Shown here in pieces: positions 9,291 through 18,560 of a DNA stretch of 64,000 nt. Each line of letters opens with the position of its first letter. The stretch's first letter is position 1. Under the pieces are notes generated by a model, which saw only the letters and a list, made by a program, of their open reading frames with translations, searched no databases and was not told where the DNA came from. Source of the stretch: Nitrososphaerota archaeon (GTDB lineage: Archaea > Thermoproteota > Nitrososphaeria > Nitrososphaerales > Nitrosopumilaceae); the NCBI GenBank assembly GCA_028866895.1, contig JAGWHF010000001.1:62001-126000 (forward strand). Direction: 5' to 3'. Made by a program: the position numbers and the translations under genes.

Positions 9291-9361
9291 ACCAAATTTT
9301 GTAAGTTAATTAAAAAAAACTAGGATACTTCTTTTATAGCGATATCATGAAACCAATTCTG

Positions 9362-9523
9362 ATGTCAGTAGACGTCGTGTGCGACAAATGCGGATCAAAA
9401 ATTGCAAGCATGCGCATGCTCAAATCGATCAAGGAGGTCATGAGGCCATATAATAACAAATGTCCGTCATGCGGCCACACGCTGTCATCCTCGGATTTCG
9501 GCGTTGATGTACAGCGGAACTGA
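9362..9523 (+). CDS. Small double-CxxC zinc-ribbon protein
   Basis: A 53-residue protein with CDKCG near its start and CPSCG about 27 residues later, joined by a basic helix-like segment. An in-frame ATG at 9347 would add five residues, but the TATA-like CTTTTATAG at 9331-9339 is spaced for transcription start at about 9361, which favours the ATG at 9362. It could be a nucleic-acid or protein adaptor. I cannot assign a function. Confidence 0.6.
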   Translation: MSVDVVCDKCGSKIASMRMLKSIKEVMRPYNNKCPSCGHTLSSSDFGVDVQRN

Positions 9524-9568
9524 TCTAAAAAGTTTGCGCATCAAATAGGTCATAATTCTTATTTACTG

Positions 9569-11683
9569 ATGCCTGTTAGACTTCCTATGGAACTTAGCGA
9601 GGACTTTGGGGAGCAGAAGCGAGGAGGCATTTTACAGTCAGCATCAAAACGCGTAAGAATGATCTTTTCTGTCATGGCAAGCCCCAACAGAATAGACATC
9701 CTGAGGATCTTAAATTCAAAAGGACCGCTCACCTATTCGGAGCTAAAGTCCCTTGCCGGATTCAAGTCAAAAAAAGAGAGCGGCAAGTTTGCATATCACC
9801 TCAGAAAACTGCTGCGCCAGTCGCTCGTCGCGCTTAACAAGTCCGAACGCAGGTATACGATAACCAACCTTGGAAAACTGGTCCTCAGCCTTGCAAGGCA
9901 GATTGAGGAGCGCTCAATAATTGAGAGCGGCAAGATGTATGTGCGGACTTCGCACGAATCAATCGAAGAATTCAACTCACACAAGATAATCCAATCCCTG
10001 GTAAGGGAGGGCAGCCTTCCACTGGAGCTGGCCCAAAAGATAACGGAGGAGGTGGAAAACAGGATCTACAAGTTCCAGACCTCCTACCTGACCTCGTCCC
10101 TGATACGCGAGATGGTAAATTCCGTCCTTCTGGAACAGGGGCACGAGGATTACAGGCACAAACTTGCCAGGTTCGGCCTGCCGGGATATGACATTCACGA
10201 GATGCTGACCAACGTGGACGGCATCCATAACGGCGTCGAGGGCCTTCTATTTAAGACGGGAAAGAGCGTTTTTGGGGAGTATCTGGTACTAAACACGCTC
10301 CCAAAGGACGTGGCTGACTCTCACCTCTCAGGAGACATCCATATAACAAACACGGGGTTATGGTCCCTTCTTCCAGATACCCTCTTTGTGAACATTAAGG
10401 AGCTGGTGGAGGAGGGCATAGACCTGCGGGGCAAGTTCCTCGGCGTGACTAGGATTCCTCCTCCAAACTCCCTTGAAGGTGTCGGCACGGCGCTCTCCAT
10501 TGCGGTCTCCCTGCTGGTAAAGGAGGCCTCACAGGAGGTGGTCCTTGACGGGCTAGTCGGCCTGCTTCAAAAATACTCGAAGAATATTTCAGAGATCGAG
10601 GATAAAATTGCAGATTCCTTTGCCAAAATGTCCGTGGCTTCCAAATTAAGCAAGGACTCGACCCTGGCATCATTTAGGATTTCGCTTGCCTCCGACCCCA
10701 AAATTGCCAATGCCATATTTAGCGCGTATAAAAACTATGTAAAGGCCACGCCGCTGCCGACCATCGGGATAATTGTGGACTATGAAAAGTCCAAGATTGG
10801 GGACTTTTCGGCCATACTTTCAGAGATAGTCTCGCTTGGCGGGCACGTGATGTTCTCAAAGGGGATCTCCTCCAACAAGGGCCTCTCAAAGGCGGACGGA
10901 AAGAACCTGGCTGCAACATCGATCAGCCTCCAGTCACTGTCCATCAACATGCCCAGGCTTGCGTTTGAGTCAAACAAGGACGAGACATACTTTAGGGCAA
11001 GGCTCGCCCTGCTGATGAAGCCTGCACTTGCCGCCATGTCTATACGAAAGAAGGAAATCTCCGATCTTACCCGCAGGGGGCTGAACCCGATCCTTGCAAA
11101 CAACACCCAGTACATGCAAAAGGGATCGGTCTCACTGGTAGTCAACCTGATAGGGCTCAGGGAAGCCGTCTATGGCATTCTGGGATACGAGAACAACAAA
11201 GCCGGCCAGGAAATACTTGCCAAGGTAGTGACAACAGCCACCGAGGTTGCCTCCAAGAAGGGCAAGGAGATGGGGGACAATGTCACGGTCTCCATCACGG
11301 AGAGCGATGCCGCGTCGAGATTCTCGTCGCTTGACGGAGAAAAGTACGGTAAAATGTCAATCCACCCGCACGTGGAGGGAGAATCCTACTCGGAGGGAGT
11401 CGTTATCGACGCGTCGGAGATGGACTCTATGAACGCAAAGAGCGAGAAGATATTGGAGTCGAACCATCTCCTGAAGATGCTCAACGGAGGGCTGCTGGTC
11501 CAACTCAGGATTCCTGAAACCATGGATACCGCGGGGATCAGGAAGGCCCTTGAGAAGGCGGGCGATCTATTAAGCTCCTTCAGGCCGTATAGGAAAGTGC
11601 CCATATGCAGCAACTGCGGACTCAAGGAAGAAAAGATTTCAGAAAAATGTCCTGTATGTAAGTCCCCTTACATACTGGCCTAA
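9569..11683 (+). CDS. Helix-turn-helix / ATP-cone / NrdD-like protein, putative ribonucleotide reductase regulator
   Basis: A 704-residue multidomain protein. Residues about 30-112 form a winged helix (ASPNRIDILRIL...YHLRKLL...YTITNLGK). Residues about 125-215 resemble the ATP-cone that senses dATP/ATP in ribonucleotide reductases. The rest follows the anaerobic class III reductase NrdD, ending in a Cys4 site (C680, C683, C694, C697) like the NrdD zinc site. The glycyl-radical loop expected after that site is absent because the chain stops seven residues later, so catalysis is unlikely. It lies directly upstream of nrdJ. A nucleotide-sensing transcription factor for nrdJ, analogous to bacterial NrdR, is my inference. 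Confidence 0.75.
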   Translation: MPVRLPMELSEDFGEQKRGGILQSASKRVRMIFSVMASPNRIDILRILNSKGPLTYSELKSLAGFKSKKESGKFAYHLRKLLRQSLVALNKSERRYTITNLGKLVLSLARQIEERSIIESGKMYVRTSHESIEEFNSHKIIQSLVREGSLPLELAQKITEEVENRIYKFQTSYLTSSLIREMVNSVLLEQGHEDYRHKLARFGLPGYDIHEMLTNVDGIHNGVEGLLFKTGKSVFGEYLVLNTLPKDVADSHLSGDIHITNTGLWSLLPDTLFVNIKELVEEGIDLRGKFLGVTRIPPPNSLEGVGTALSIAVSLLVKEASQEVVLDGLVGLLQKYSKNISEIEDKIADSFAKMSVASKLSKDSTLASFRISLASDPKIANAIFSAYKNYVKATPLPTIGIIVDYEKSKIGDFSAILSEIVSLGGHVMFSKGISSNKGLSKADGKNLAATSISLQSLSINMPRLAFESNKDETYFRARLALLMKPALAAMSIRKKEISDLTRRGLNPILANNTQYMQKGSVSLVVNLIGLREAVYGILGYENNKAGQEILAKVVTTATEVASKKGKEMGDNVTVSITESDAASRFSSLDGEKYGKMSIHPHVEGESYSEGVVIDASEMDSMNAKSEKILESNHLLKMLNGGLLVQLRIPETMDTAGIRKALEKAGDLLSSFRPYRKVPICSNCGLKEEKISEKCPVCKSPYILA

Positions 11684-11867
11684 ACCCTTCTTAGAGCAGG
11701 CGATCAGAAAGTTAAATTTTTTAAAATTACGCCCAAACTATTGGCAATTTCCTTCGTAATTTTCTTAGGAATATATTTGATTGAATAGATCTATTATCAT
11801 GAAAATTGGAATGGTGTCAACAAAATTGACGCAAAGCTCAGCAATGGAAAAAAAAATTTCGCCGCAG

Positions 11868-11905
11868 ACTTTATTTAACTCCCGTTTGTTTAAGAGGCGG
11901 GGAGT
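11868..11905 (+). promoter_or_regulatory. nrdJ promoter with inverted repeat over the start region
   Basis: A TATA-like ACTTTATTTAAC (about 11868-11879) runs into an interrupted inverted repeat, ACTCCCG (11878-11884) and CGGGGAGT (11898-11905), which differ by one extra G. The right arm contains the purine-rich GGGGAG just before the ATG at 11911. It could be an operator for the upstream HTH/ATP-cone protein or a hairpin that hides the ribosome-binding site. Confidence 0.45.
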
Positions 11906-11910
11906 GTAAA

Positions 11911-14568
11911 ATGACAGATTTTTCACAAATAGAGAATTCGATCATTGAGGTTAAGAAACGTGATGGTCGGGTATCATCGTTCCAAAAAGAAAAGATTTCA
12001 AACGCTATCTATAAAGCGCTGGTAGCGTGCGGCAGGCCTGACCATGGTCTTGCAGACAAGCTTGCAAACCGGGTCACGGAGAAGCTCGTGAACCACGGCT
12101 ATTCTTCAGCGGAGGCTCCAAGCGTTGAGGACATTCAGGACATGGTGGAGTCGACCCTCATCGACGAGGGCGAGGGAGAGATTGCCAAAACATACATCCT
12201 GTACAGGCATGAGCGCAGGAGGCTGAGGGAGGAGAAGATGAAGGTGCTTGAATCAAGGTTGCTTGATCCAGTGGCCAAGAAGTTCGACCTCAACTGCCTC
12301 CGCGTGCTGGCGTCCAGATACCTGCTCAGGAACAACAAGGGGCAGATTAGGGAGACGCCGGGCGAGATGTTTGAACGGGTTGCAACATTGGTCGGCATAT
12401 CGGACGTGCTCAAAGACCCGGTCGTATTCAACGTCGAAGGAGGGCAGCCAAGGGACATAGAGGAGGCCACACGATACATGGAAAAGCTGGATGACTTTGA
12501 TAACAAGTTCAAGATCGGCAGGTACTACCTCAACAAGTATCACTTCAGGTCGCTGATACAGCATTACATCGACCTTGCACAGAAAGGCCAGATGAGAGTG
12601 AGCATCAAGGAATTCCTCACAATGCTGGCGGCAAACAGCTTCGAGCAGTACGGGGAGAGAATAAATGAATACTATGAGATGATGGCCTCGCAGGACTACC
12701 TGCCAAATTCGCCCACCATGATGAACGCGGGTGCACGGCTGGGACAGCTCTCTGCATGCTTTGTGCTTGCCATGCCAGACGACATGGAGAAGATAATGAA
12801 GTCGTCATCCGACGCCGCGCTGATATTCAAGTCCGGAGGAGGCGTGGGGATAAACTATTCTGATCTCAGGCCGGAAGGGGATGTGGTCGCATCCACCTCA
12901 GGGGTGGCATCAGGGCCGGTCTCCTTCATGAATATCATCAACACCGTGACGGAAGTTGTCAAGCAGGGCGGCAAGAGGAGGGGGGCCAACATGGGAATAA
13001 TCGAGGCCTGGCATCCGGATGTGGAGAAATTCATTACGGCAAAGACCAAGCCCGGCGTACTTGAAAACTTCAACGTAAGCGTCGGTGTATGGGAGGACTT
13101 TTGGGAGGCGCTTGTAAACTCGACTGACGGCAAGTACACCCTGCGGAGCCCGATAGACAAGTCTCCGGCAAGGGAGGTAAACGCCCACCACATCATAGAC
13201 CTCATTGCGCTCTCTGCATGGAAGAGTGCTGAGCCCGGGCTGATCTTCTTTGATATAATAAACAAGTACAACGTGTTTGCAAAGGCAAGGGGGGTGCCGC
13301 TGCGTGCCACCAACCCGTGCGGCGAGCAGAGCCTGTACCCATACGAGTCATGCAACCTTGGCTCGATCAATCTTGCCAACTTTGTGAAGAGGAAGGCAGA
13401 CGGGCAGTACGAGTTTGACTGGCAGAGGTACGAGGAAACGATAAGGAAGACCACTAGGTTCCTCGACAACGTAATCGATGTAAACAATTATCCGATAGCG
13501 GAGATTGACAAGGCATCCAAGGATTCCAGAAGGATAGGGCTCGGGGTTATGGGCGTGGCAGACCTGCTGTTCAAGCTGCGCATCCCATACAACTCGCAGG
13601 AAGGGTACGAGTTTCAGGAAAAGCTGGCAGAAGCCCTGACATATTACTCCATGGAGGAGAGCGTGGCCCTCGCAAAGACGAGGGGGCCGTTCCCGCTGTG
13701 CTCGAAAACGGAATATCCGGAGGGAAAGATCCCGATTGCGGGATACTATGAAAAGCCCAAGAATGCCCGCACATACGACTGGGACGCCCTCATTGCCAAG
13801 ATCCAGAAGCACGGGATAAGGAACGTCCTTACCACCACCGTGGCGCCTACGGGAACCCTGTCGATGATTGCTGACTGCTCCAACGGCATGGAGCCCATGT
13901 TCGCACTCGTGTTTGAGAAGCGAGTCACGGTGGGCAGGTTCTTCTACACCAACAAGATATTTGAGGCCGTCCTCAAGGAGCACGGGCTTTACAACGACCA
14001 GATCCTAGAAAAGATTGCCAACAACTACGGGTCGATAAAGGGAATTCCTGAGATACCGGAGTGGATGCAGAAGATCTTTGTGACTGCCATGGACATTCAC
14101 TGGGCTGACCACCTGATGGCGCAGGCCGTCTGGCAGAGGTGGATAGGTAACGCCATTGCAAAGACGATCAACATGCCAAACGACGTCTCTTCCGACGACG
14201 TAAAGGCGACATATCTCCTGGCCCACGAGCTCGGGCTCAAGGGAATCACCGTCTTCAGGGACGGCTCGAGGCACGAGCAGGTCCTTCACATGACGGGGGA
14301 CAACGTGCAGAAGACGTTCAACGTTACACCGAGCATCTACGTGACCGACTACATCTCAAAGAACATCACTAACGCCTACCTCAAGGGCCAGGTCGAGCGC
14401 GCGCTTGCAATCAGGATCCCGGACCTCGAGGTCCAGCAGCAACAGCCGAAGCTTACGACCGAGCAGCTGGAGGAGAGGCTGTGCCCCACATGCAAGAATG
14501 CGCTTGTGTTTGCGGAAGGATGCAACATCTGCATAGAATGCGGGTACAGCGGATGCACGTCCGGATAG
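11911..14568 (+). CDS. nrdJ: Adenosylcobalamin-dependent (class II) ribonucleoside-diphosphate reductase
   Basis: An 885-residue enzyme that reduces ribonucleotides to deoxyribonucleotides using a radical generated from adenosylcobalamin. An ATP-cone occupies residues about 12-105. LPNSPTMMNAG is followed by SACFVLAMPDD with Cys 283, one of the redox cysteines, and NPCGEQ with Cys 470 is the radical-site motif with its flanking Asn and Glu. The C-terminal tail has CPTC...CNIC.ECG...C, the type that re-reduces the active site. No class I small subunit is nearby, which agrees with B12 dependence. The late cobalamin genes at 41687-45887 supply part of the cofactor pathway. Confidence 0.95.
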   Translation: MTDFSQIENSIIEVKKRDGRVSSFQKEKISNAIYKALVACGRPDHGLADKLANRVTEKLVNHGYSSAEAPSVEDIQDMVESTLIDEGEGEIAKTYILYRHERRRLREEKMKVLESRLLDPVAKKFDLNCLRVLASRYLLRNNKGQIRETPGEMFERVATLVGISDVLKDPVVFNVEGGQPRDIEEATRYMEKLDDFDNKFKIGRYYLNKYHFRSLIQHYIDLAQKGQMRVSIKEFLTMLAANSFEQYGERINEYYEMMASQDYLPNSPTMMNAGARLGQLSACFVLAMPDDMEKIMKSSSDAALIFKSGGGVGINYSDLRPEGDVVASTSGVASGPVSFMNIINTVTEVVKQGGKRRGANMGIIEAWHPDVEKFITAKTKPGVLENFNVSVGVWEDFWEALVNSTDGKYTLRSPIDKSPAREVNAHHIIDLIALSAWKSAEPGLIFFDIINKYNVFAKARGVPLRATNPCGEQSLYPYESCNLGSINLANFVKRKADGQYEFDWQRYEETIRKTTRFLDNVIDVNNYPIAEIDKASKDSRRIGLGVMGVADLLFKLRIPYNSQEGYEFQEKLAEALTYYSMEESVALAKTRGPFPLCSKTEYPEGKIPIAGYYEKPKNARTYDWDALIAKIQKHGIRNVLTTTVAPTGTLSMIADCSNGMEPMFALVFEKRVTVGRFFYTNKIFEAVLKEHGLYNDQILEKIANNYGSIKGIPEIPEWMQKIFVTAMDIHWADHLMAQAVWQRWIGNAIAKTINMPNDVSSDDVKATYLLAHELGLKGITVFRDGSRHEQVLHMTGDNVQKTFNVTPSIYVTDYISKNITNAYLKGQVERALAIRIPDLEVQQQQPKLTTEQLEERLCPTCKNALVFAEGCNICIECGYSGCTSG

Positions 14569-14611
14569 GCGCTGCACCCACAAATCAAAACTCTTTTACT
14601 ATCATCAAATA

Positions 14612-15805
14612 TTGAGGATAGCGTTGAAGAGAAGACCAAAGGAATCGGCCGGCAAGACAAACAACAACAAGCCGGATCCGGCGCCCCCCAAGGCCTCAAG
14701 AAGAAAGAACCTTGTTGTGGCTGCCGGGATTGCCGCCGCAGTAGTCATTGCGGTGGCCTACCTCCTGTCACAACAATCGGGGCCATTGACTGCGCCGGAG
14801 GCAAAGCCAAACCCCAAGCTGGGGCTTGTGATAATGCCGCCCTCCGAGAGGTCCACCTTTGGCGAGGTGCACAACGCCTACATAAGTGCCGCATCCACGG
14901 GAATAGGACGAAGCAACGTCTACATGCTGTGGCCGACCATAGAACCGCAGGAGGGAAACTTCAACTGGAGGCCTTATGACATTCTCATGGGCCTCAACAG
15001 GGAGCAGCACCTCAACGTAACGCTGTACTTTTCAATAATAAACAACGAGGAGTTCGGCCCGTTCCCGAGCTGGATAGGGCAGAACCCCAGCCTTGACGAG
15101 AAGCTTGCCAACGAGACGGCAACCGCACTCAATGCCATACTTTCAAGATACTACATAGTGGATTATGTGATGGTGGGAGGAGACCTGAACGTCTACTTCA
15201 GGACCCATCCGGGCGAGATTCCGAAATATGTGAGTTTTTTCAATTCGGTATATGAGAAGGTGAAGGCAAGCCATCCGGACGTCAAGATGGGCAACTGGTT
15301 CTCACTCAACGATCTGATAAACCATTCCGAGGGTGACATGGTAAAAAAGCTGGACCAGGGTGATTTTGTGGCCTACTCATTCTCACCGGTTGACCTTGTG
15401 TTCTACCAACCGCACGGGCCTGGTGAAGAGGCAGCCCAACTGCAAAAGATGTTCGACTTTTCCGGCGGCAAAAATGTCGCACTGATGGAGATAGGGTGGG
15501 CAACCGACAAGTCTGTCAACGGGACGGAGGCCAATCAGGTAAAATTCATGAAGGACACATTTGACTTTTTCAGGGAGAACGAGCCGAGGATTGACTTTAT
15601 GACTTGGTACAGGCAGTACGACAGGCCGTTTTCAACCTGTTACGACAGCCTCAACATGAACGTGCCCACGGGCTTTGGCAACAAGATACTCTTAAACAAC
15701 ACCGCAGCGTACCTTTGCAGCACCGGGCTTGTCGGTGACAACAACCAGACAAAACCCTCATGGGACGAGTTCAAAAGCGAGATCAGGTCGACCCCGATAT
15801 CCTGA
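14612..15805 (+). CDS. Membrane-anchored TIM-barrel protein resembling glycoside hydrolases
   Basis: About 397 residues from TTG 14612, or 393 from TTG 14624; the TATA-like CTCTTTTACT at 14591 fits either. The N terminus is strongly basic and Pro/Asn-rich, followed by one membrane helix near residues 33-53, so the catalytic part should face outside. Segments such as YMLWPTIEPQEGNFNW, LYFSIIN, DYVMVGGDLNVYF and VALMEIGWATD follow the strand order of a beta/alpha-barrel glycoside hydrolase of the GH10/GH53 type. The Glu in LMEIGW could be the nucleophile, but GGDLN has Asp/Asn where a Glu acid is often found, so activity is uncertain. Confidence 0.65.
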   Translation: MRIALKRRPKESAGKTNNNKPDPAPPKASRRKNLVVAAGIAAAVVIAVAYLLSQQSGPLTAPEAKPNPKLGLVIMPPSERSTFGEVHNAYISAASTGIGRSNVYMLWPTIEPQEGNFNWRPYDILMGLNREQHLNVTLYFSIINNEEFGPFPSWIGQNPSLDEKLANETATALNAILSRYYIVDYVMVGGDLNVYFRTHPGEIPKYVSFFNSVYEKVKASHPDVKMGNWFSLNDLINHSEGDMVKKLDQGDFVAYSFSPVDLVFYQPHGPGEEAAQLQKMFDFSGGKNVALMEIGWATDKSVNGTEANQVKFMKDTFDFFRENEPRIDFMTWYRQYDRPFSTCYDSLNMNVPTGFGNKILLNNTAAYLCSTGLVGDNNQTKPSWDEFKSEIRSTPIS

Positions 15806-15825
15806 GTAAAAGTGGATTTCGAGCC

Positions 15826-16968
15826 TTGCAAAACCGGTTTCTTGTGATCATCTCGCTCCTCCTCATAACAATCATGCCCGCGTCAGCCCTCTACGAACCG
15901 CCAACGAGCAGGGAGAGGGACCTCTTTTCCCAGCTGCTGGGCAAGTTCGAAAAGACCGACGTTCCAAAGGAGGACGTAACCGACGTGGTAAGGACGTTTG
16001 ACAGGCCTCTCATCGTAAGCTTCCAGTGCAATTCCAACGACACGAACGACTTTGTCGTGGTGGTAATCACAACCAGGCTTGCAAGGTTTGAGCAGACTCC
16101 GGTGCATGAGGATCAGGTTACGGGGGGAAGCTACACGTGGGACTGTCTTGCAACAACAGAGGATGCGAAGGTGACGCTCCAGTGCAACAATGATCTCAGG
16201 CTCAATACTGAGGTCCTGCTCAATTCTACGGGGGTAAACCCCGAGGTCCACCAAGTGGAAAACGAGATGGTTCTATACCACGAGCTGCTGCACGGGCAGT
16301 TGATGATAAATGCCATAAAGTCATCTGCCGCCTGGAGGCAGGAAATATGCAACAGGATTCCGGGACAGACTATCGACTTCTCCTATGCAGACCCGGACCA
16401 CAAGATCATCAACCCACTGCAGTCCCAGTTTGCCTCCGAACTGATGAGGGAGGACGGCGGAGAGATGATAACCCGGTATCTGCTGCCAAACGAGACGCAG
16501 GATGGAATGTTCAGCACGACTATTTTTAGGATCAGCGATTTTCCGCAGTTCAGGGAGGGGGGAGAGGTCACACTGCGCGCGGTGAATATTGATGACACCA
16601 CCTTTGAGGCTGCAAATAACGTGCTAATCCTCAACGGCACGCTTGTCAACAAGACGGAGCCAGGAATCGCCTGGTTTTACATCTTGAATGGAACTGGGGG
16701 GCAGGGCCAAGGCAGGATGTCGCTTGTCGCCCAGGAAAAGCGGACGGCGGGCCTTTGGGCAAACGGGAATGTCAGTGACCTTAGTTTCTACGGGGTGCTG
16801 CAGAACATGACTGGGGCACAAGGCCACGAGGGGGGTGACATCCCGCAGCCCTTAAGGATCCCGTTGTGGCTGAGGAACGCGGCAAACTGGTGGTACGAGG
16901 GAAGGATAGACGACAATACATTCATCAACCTCGTACGGTATCTTGCCTCCCAGCAGATAATCTCCTAA
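15826..16968 (+). CDS. Secreted HExxH-containing protein with C-terminal WW domain
   Basis: I prefer the TTG at 15826, which gives a standard signal peptide (MQNRFLVIISLLLITIMPASA) and 380 residues; upstream extension overlaps the preceding gene. YHELLHGQ near residues 149-156 has the HExxH zinc-protease motif. A third ligand is not obvious. Four to five cysteines could form disulfides. The last 38 residues (IPLWLRNAANWW...IDDNTF...LVRYLASQQIIS) are the same module seen twice in the secreted protein at 3545-5317. A surface metalloprotease is plausible but not shown. The preceding gene ends about 20 bp upstream. Confidence 0.72.
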   Translation: MQNRFLVIISLLLITIMPASALYEPPTSRERDLFSQLLGKFEKTDVPKEDVTDVVRTFDRPLIVSFQCNSNDTNDFVVVVITTRLARFEQTPVHEDQVTGGSYTWDCLATTEDAKVTLQCNNDLRLNTEVLLNSTGVNPEVHQVENEMVLYHELLHGQLMINAIKSSAAWRQEICNRIPGQTIDFSYADPDHKIINPLQSQFASELMREDGGEMITRYLLPNETQDGMFSTTIFRISDFPQFREGGEVTLRAVNIDDTTFEAANNVLILNGTLVNKTEPGIAWFYILNGTGGQGQGRMSLVAQEKRTAGLWANGNVSDLSFYGVLQNMTGAQGHEGGDIPQPLRIPLWLRNAANWWYEGRIDDNTFINLVRYLASQQIIS

Positions 16969-16973
16969 TTGTA

Positions 16974-18272
16974 TCAATCTAGATCAACCTGCCACAGGCA
17001 GCCCCCTCTGGAATCCGCGCTGATCTCATGTTTTGGGCCAAGCTCAAACCGGCCAAAATCGAGGACGTAGAGCATGCCGTCAACGGTGTTGAACCGTACG
17101 TCTATCGGCCTTGCGAGTCCTTCCAGGGCCAGATTGTGGACAGTCCAGTCGGTTGGATCTATTCTGGATACTGTCCTTGCTGCATTCGGTCCCGCCGGTG
17201 CTGCCATCGGCCGAATGTCACCGTAAAGTGCAACAAAGATCTGGCCTGCCCACCGCGACTTGGAGGGGGCAACATCGAACTTGACAGGGGTGGAATGCGT
17301 CGGAAATCTGACCAGAGGAGGTTCTGGGGGTGGAAGGCTACCATGATTTTCCAAGAGAAAGGCAGGCTGATTGCCTCGGCTGGGCATGAACTTGGGGTGG
17401 GTAACCGGCTCTCCACCTATAAAATCAGGCCAGCCATACCAACAGCCCTTTCGCACCTCAAAGAGCAGATCCGGGGCATTCCCAACAGGCCGGCTCCCGC
17501 GGTCATCCGGGGATTGCTCTGTTGCAAGCAGGCGTCCATCGGGCATAAAACCAAGACCGTATGCGTTTCGAAATCCCCACGCAAATAATTCTAGATTGCC
17601 TCCGTCAAGATCGCACCTCATCACAGCCGCGGTACAGGGGATACGGGACGGTACCGTCTGGTTTGGAAGGGTCTTGGTTCCAAAAGGAACGAAGGCGCCT
17701 GTCAGTACCTTGCCGCCCTTCTCGCCCAACGGATTGCTGGATTCTGCATTGATACCGGACAACACCACGTCATATCCAGGTATGTCGTGAGGATGAAGGC
17801 GGCGCAACCAGCTAAGCGAATAGGAATCAGGTCCTATTATGCCGCTGTTTGTCATGGCGCCCTGGCTGAAATAGATCTTCGAATCAGGTCCTATTGCCAT
17901 CATGTTTGTCTGGTAGTTGCCAGGGCCTGGCAGGCCGTCAAGTATGGTGACAAGGCTGCCGTCAGCATCGAGGCGGCTGAGGCGTCCTGGATGGCCGCCC
18001 TCGGATATGTAGAGGGCTCCCTTGTAGAAGACAAGGCCGTTGACTGGCTGCCTCAGGCTATCCTTTAACACCTCGCATCCGCCATCATGGAGGATCTTCA
18101 GAATCCTTCCACCGGCCATTTTTTCATCCGATTCCATTCCAAAATCAAGTCCCGACTCGGCAACATATGCCGTCCCCTTGTCATCAAAGGTCAAGCTGGT
18201 GGGAAAAGAAAGCTTTGCCGCCGCAAGGCGCTGCGGGTATTTATGGTCTGAGAATGTGTGTGGCATGCTCAT
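16974..18272 (-). CDS. Sorbosone/glucose dehydrogenase-like beta-propeller protein
   Basis: About 432 residues from the ATG at 18272 (another ATG is at 18266); a longer start at 18353 adds basic non-family sequence. The pattern LTFDDKGTAYVAESG, then KIYFSQGAMTNSG, GFRNAYGLGFMPDGRLLATEQS and WYGWPDF is typical of PQQ-dependent sugar dehydrogenase/sorbosone dehydrogenase propellers. No signal peptide is apparent, so unlike many relatives it looks cytoplasmic. Cofactor and substrate cannot be read from the sequence; archaeal members often lack clear PQQ use. It converges with the upstream secreted-protein gene with a 5-bp gap. Confidence 0.75.
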   Translation of the reverse strand: MSMPHTFSDHKYPQRLAAAKLSFPTSLTFDDKGTAYVAESGLDFGMESDEKMAGGRILKILHDGGCEVLKDSLRQPVNGLVFYKGALYISEGGHPGRLSRLDADGSLVTILDGLPGPGNYQTNMMAIGPDSKIYFSQGAMTNSGIIGPDSYSLSWLRRLHPHDIPGYDVVLSGINAESSNPLGEKGGKVLTGAFVPFGTKTLPNQTVPSRIPCTAAVMRCDLDGGNLELFAWGFRNAYGLGFMPDGRLLATEQSPDDRGSRPVGNAPDLLFEVRKGCWYGWPDFIGGEPVTHPKFMPSRGNQPAFLLENHGSLPPPEPPLVRFPTHSTPVKFDVAPSKSRWAGQIFVALYGDIRPMAAPAGPNAARTVSRIDPTDWTVHNLALEGLARPIDVRFNTVDGMLYVLDFGRFELGPKHEISADSRGGCLWQVDLD

Positions 18273-18560
18273 TTTCTTAATTTGAAACGGCCGGAAGGGG
18301 TTGGCACGAGCCAGCAGACGAGCTGGTGCGTACTTCCATCTCTTTGATGTCAAAATTCCAGGAAAATATTTTACAGAAACTGCTTGTTATCCAGGATTCC
18401 TTGACACGGTTTGTAAGCGTCATGAAATCTTAACCGAGGGCTATTATTTTTAGGCTCAGTAATTATATTATGGAATATTTATCTCCAACATTTTTTCATA
18501 TCATGTATTGTAATTTTTTTACAGGACCGTCTAGGCATAGTGAGATAAGGACCAGACAGG

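Noticed and set aside
12855-13487. 210-codon minus-strand open frame, and others inside nrdJ
   Set aside because: Antisense to conserved nrdJ motifs, with no family features.
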